This document shows positions 6,623 to 8,549 of a DNA stretch of 8,549 bases, piece after piece. Positions within the stretch are counted from its first letter, which is position 1, and every line of letters begins with the position of its first letter. This DNA comes from an uncultured Nocardioides sp. (GTDB lineage: Bacteria; Actinomycetota; Actinomycetes; Propionibacteriales; Nocardioidaceae). The DNA lies in the NCBI RefSeq assembly GCF_946885725.1, contig NZ_CAMPGZ010000179.1, positions 1 through 8,549 of the forward strand, written 5' to 3'. Made by a program: the position numbers and the translations under genes. The notes beneath the pieces are model-generated. The model was not told the DNA's origin. It worked only from the letters and a program-made list of their open reading frames with translations, and did not search any database.

Positions 6623-6633
6623 AAGGCACGCTC

Positions 6634-7677
6634 ATGACCCGCCACGTCCTCGCCCTCACCCTCGGCGACCCGGTCGGCATCGGCCCGGAGATCACCGCCG
6701 CCACCCTGGCCGACCCCGCCGTCGCCGGGGCCACCGACCACCACGGCATCGCCGTCGGCGACGCCGAGGCGCTGCGGCGCGGCGTCGCGGCGATGGGCCT
6801 CGACGTCGAGGTGCGGGTCGTCGACGACTTCGGCGTGGAACCGGCCGAGGGCGTCATCGACATCTACGACACGGGTGTGCTCGGCGACGACGTACCGGAG
6901 TGGGGCCAGGTCGACAAGCGCGCCGGCGAGGCCGCCGTGGCCGCCATCGAGGTCGCCACGAAGGCCGCCATGGACCGGCGCGTCGCCGGCATCGTCACCG
7001 GCCCGATCAACAAGGAGGCGATCTGGGCGGCCGGCTCGGAGCACCTCGGCCACACCGAGATGCTCGGCGCGCTCACGGGTGTGACCAAGCAGGACACGAT
7101 GTTCGTGGTCCGCAACAGCGCGGCCGAGGGGCACCACCTGCGGATCTTCTTCACGACGCGGCACGTCTCGCTGCGCACCGCGCTCGACCAGATCACCAAG
7201 GACCGGGTGCTCGAGTCGATCCACAAGGCGCACACGGCGCTGACCGTCTTCGGCGTGGAGAAGCCGCGGCTGGCCGTCGCCGCGATCAACCCGCACGGCG
7301 GCGAGAACGGCGCGTTCGGCGACGAGGAGATCGTGCACATCGGCCCGGCCTGCGAGGCGGCGCGCGCCGACGGACTCGACGTGAGCGGACCGGTGCCCGC
7401 CGACTCGGTGTTCCACCAGGGGCTCGTCGGGCGGTACGACGGCGTGCTCTCGCACTTCCACGACCAGGGCCACATCCCGGCCAAGACGTTCGACTTCGAC
7501 GGCACGATCTCCGTCACCGTCGGCCTGCCGATCCTGCGCACGTCGGTCGACCACGGCACCGCGTTCGACATCGCCGGGAGCGGCAAGGCCGCGCATGGCA
7601 CGATGCTCTCCGCCTACCTCGCCGCGGTGGACTACGCGCCGTACGGCGACGCCATCCGGGCGACGTACGGCTCCTGA
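6634..7677 (+). CDS. pdxA: PdxA-family dehydrogenase, PdxA2 type (4-phospho-D-threonate/erythronate 3-dehydrogenase candidate)
   Basis: Cytoplasmic metal- and NAD-dependent oxidative decarboxylase of 347 residues, full length for PdxA proteins (about 330-350). Motifs in order: LGDPVGIGPE (10-19), GPINKEAI, GHTEM with H140/T141 for the substrate, TTRHVSL (H177), INPHGGENG (H221), FHDQGHIPAKTF (H276) and RTSVDHGTAFDIAG. H177, H221 and H276 have nearly the spacing of the three metal-binding histidines of E. coli PdxA (166, 211, 266, from memory). HDQGHIPAK replaces the HDQGL form of vitamin B6 PdxA and, with the kinase neighbour, points to PdxA2. That enzyme acts on 4-phospho-D-threonate or 4-phospho-D-erythronate and yields dihydroxyacetone phosphate and CO2. 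True PdxA (4-hydroxythreonine-4-phosphate) is the alternative, but no other B6 gene is present and many actinobacteria make B6 by the PdxS/PdxT route. ATG at 6634 has GAAAGG seven bases upstream and lies 11 bases after the kinase stop. Confidence 0.92.
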   Translation: MTRHVLALTLGDPVGIGPEITAATLADPAVAGATDHHGIAVGDAEALRRGVAAMGLDVEVRVVDDFGVEPAEGVIDIYDTGVLGDDVPEWGQVDKRAGEAAVAAIEVATKAAMDRRVAGIVTGPINKEAIWAAGSEHLGHTEMLGALTGVTKQDTMFVVRNSAAEGHHLRIFFTTRHVSLRTALDQITKDRVLESIHKAHTALTVFGVEKPRLAVAAINPHGGENGAFGDEEIVHIGPACEAARADGLDVSGPVPADSVFHQGLVGRYDGVLSHFHDQGHIPAKTFDFDGTISVTVGLPILRTSVDHGTAFDIAGSGKAAHGTMLSAYLAAVDYAPYGDAIRATYGS

Positions 7678-7693
7678 GAGGACGCGCAGCACG

Positions 7694-8476
7694 ATGAGCG
7701 AGGCGAGCAGCCGGCGGGCCACCCGCGCCCGCCACGACGCGCTCGTCGTGCTGCTCGCCGACGGCGTCAACAGCGTCGAGGCGCTGGCCGCGCGGGTCGG
7801 TGTCTCGCCGTCGACGGTTCGGCGCGACCTCGCGCGCCTGCAGCGCGAGGGGCGGATCGCCCGGACGTACGGCGGCGCGCTCGTCCGCGACGGCTTCACC
7901 GAGCGGTCGTTCGGCGAGAGCGCCCAGCTCAACCAGGCGGCCAAGGCCGCGATCGCCGACGCCGCGCTCGACCTTGTGCCACCCGGCGGCACGGTCTTCC
8001 TCGACGCCGGCACCACGTGCCTCGCGCTGGCGCGACGCCTGGTCGACCGCGGCCCGCTCACCGTCGTCACCCGCGGCCTCGAGGCCGCGCTGCTGCTGGT
8101 GCGCGGCGAGCAGGTCGACGTCACACTGCTCGGCGGCGACGTACGCCCGCTCAGCCACGGCGTCGTCGGCCCCCTCGCCACCCTGGGCCTGCAGCGCCTC
8201 AGCGTCGACGTCGCGTTCCTCGGCGCCGACGCCGTCGACCCCGAGCGCGGTCTCGGCGAGCCGACCGTCGACGAGACCTACGTCAAGGAGGTCGCCGCGT
8301 CACGTGCAGCCGACGTCGTGCTCCTCGCCGACGGCTCCAAGCTCGGCCCGGCCGCGCTGCCCGCGTGGCTGCCGCTGGAGGCCGGTTGGACGGTCGTCAC
8401 GGACCCGTCGGTCCCGGACGCCGCGGTCGAGCGGCTGCGCAAGGGTGGCGTCCGGGTCGAGATCGCCGGCGGATAA
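7694..8476 (+). CDS. DeoR-family transcriptional regulator of the cassette
   Basis: DNA-binding regulator of 260 residues, typical for the DeoR family. The N-terminal helix-turn-helix (about 15-62) has the signature VNSVEALAARVGVSPSTVRR with RRDL at 43-46 and RTYGGAL closing the wing. The C-terminal sugar-phosphate-binding domain has DAGTT (104-108), LLGGDVRPLSHGVVGP (S154, H155), VDVAFLGADAV and LADGSK (D213, K216), all usual effector-pocket positions. It is the last gene of the operon. Its ATG is 16 bases after the dehydrogenase stop, with GAGAGGA about 11 bases upstream, so the ribosome-binding site is usable but widely spaced. An upstream in-frame extension would run far into the dehydrogenase gene and is unlikely. 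By family logic it represses the cassette and responds to a phosphorylated intermediate, such as the 4-phosphate product of the kinase; this is inference. Confidence 0.93.
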   Translation: MSEASSRRATRARHDALVVLLADGVNSVEALAARVGVSPSTVRRDLARLQREGRIARTYGGALVRDGFTERSFGESAQLNQAAKAAIADAALDLVPPGGTVFLDAGTTCLALARRLVDRGPLTVVTRGLEAALLLVRGEQVDVTLLGGDVRPLSHGVVGPLATLGLQRLSVDVAFLGADAVDPERGLGEPTVDETYVKEVAASRAADVVLLADGSKLGPAALPAWLPLEAGWTVVTDPSVPDAAVERLRKGGVRVEIAGG

Positions 8477-8491
8477 CGGCTTTCGGCGATC
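8461..8491. terminator. Inverted repeat between converging genes, possible bidirectional terminator
   Basis: GATCGCCG (8461-8468) and CGGCGATC (8484-8491) are perfect eight-base complementary arms around a 15-base loop. The element covers the stop of the DeoR gene and the apparent stop of the convergent minus-strand gene. There is no T-run on either side, so it is not a classical intrinsic terminator. High-GC actinobacteria often use such stems without a T-run. Confidence 0.35.
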
Positions 8492-8549
8492 AGTTGCTGC
8501 GGCGAGCGCGAGCGGCAGAGCGGGCGCGCTCGTTCTGGTCGAGCACGAC
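8490..8549 (-). CDS. C-terminal end of an unidentified convergent gene (cut by the window edge)
   Basis: On the minus strand the last 60 bases are open from the right edge to a TGA at 8490-8492, giving the 19 residues VVLDQNERARSAARARRSN. This looks like a charged, Arg/Ala-rich protein tail, as at the end of many actinobacterial membrane or cytoplasmic proteins. The codons show the usual high third-position GC. It converges on the DeoR gene with 13 bases between stops. The fragment is too short to name a family, and chance openness in GC-rich DNA cannot be ruled out. Confidence 0.45.
   Translation of the reverse strand, partial: VVLDQNERARSAARARRSN

Noticed and set aside
6634..7677. Vitamin B6 biosynthesis PdxA as the first-choice function.
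   Set aside because: No other B6 gene is nearby, the gene sits in an operon with a DUF1537 kinase and a sugar-acid permease, and the HDQGH loop fits PdxA2 better. It remains possible.
6586..8181. A 531-codon minus-strand open frame across the dehydrogenase and regulator genes.
   Set aside because: It is antisense to two full-length genes with complete motifs, its composition is typical of a shadow frame, and it has no ribosome-binding site or family motif.
1..8549. Mobile elements, CRISPR arrays, tRNA or rRNA genes, toxin-antitoxin or defence genes.
   Set aside because: No spaced repeats, transposase or integrase motifs, RNA-gene signatures or defence domains were seen. Nearly all sequence is accounted for by seven metabolic or regulatory genes.

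Overview
The window is very GC-rich and almost fully coding. Four of its seven genes start with GTG, and both intergenic gaps are only about 115 bases. This suggests a high-GC actinobacterium. The codon habits resemble the Nocardioidaceae/Propionibacteriales, but that placement is an impression and was not tested.

Region 1 (1-3698) is a C4-dicarboxylate module. A DctA-type dicarboxylate symporter lies on the minus strand; almost all of it is visible, and only its extreme C-terminus is cut by the left edge. A short divergent intergenic region separates it from a plus-strand two-component system: a CitA/DcuS-type sensor kinase and a CitB/DcuR-type response regulator, overlapping by ATGA. The shared intergenic region carries a near-consensus CRP/GlxR-type palindrome and other short dyads. 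The simplest model is that the kinase senses an extracellular di- or tricarboxylate, the regulator activates dctA, and a cAMP-receptor-type protein adds a carbon-status signal.

Region 2 (3699-8476) is a plus-strand catabolic cassette of four tightly packed genes: a GntP-family acid-sugar permease, a DUF1537 (four-carbon acid sugar kinase family) protein, a PdxA2-type dehydrogenase and a DeoR-family regulator. By the published DUF1537/PdxA2 logic, the permease imports a C4 sugar acid such as D-threonate or D-erythronate. The kinase makes the 4-phosphate, and the PdxA2 enzyme oxidises and decarboxylates it to dihydroxyacetone phosphate. The DeoR protein probably senses a phosphorylated intermediate. 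The leader upstream of the permease has two notable dyads, including a perfect 16-base palindrome that can fold in competing ways just before the ribosome-binding site.

Region 3 (8477-8549) holds the apparent C-terminal end of a convergent minus-strand gene that runs off the right edge. An 8-base-arm inverted repeat spans the stop codons of both converging genes. No RNA gene, insertion sequence, CRISPR array or other mobile element was seen. The window looks like ordinary, well-organised metabolic chromosome. The open points are the cassette's true substrate and the regulatory logic of the two intergenic regions.
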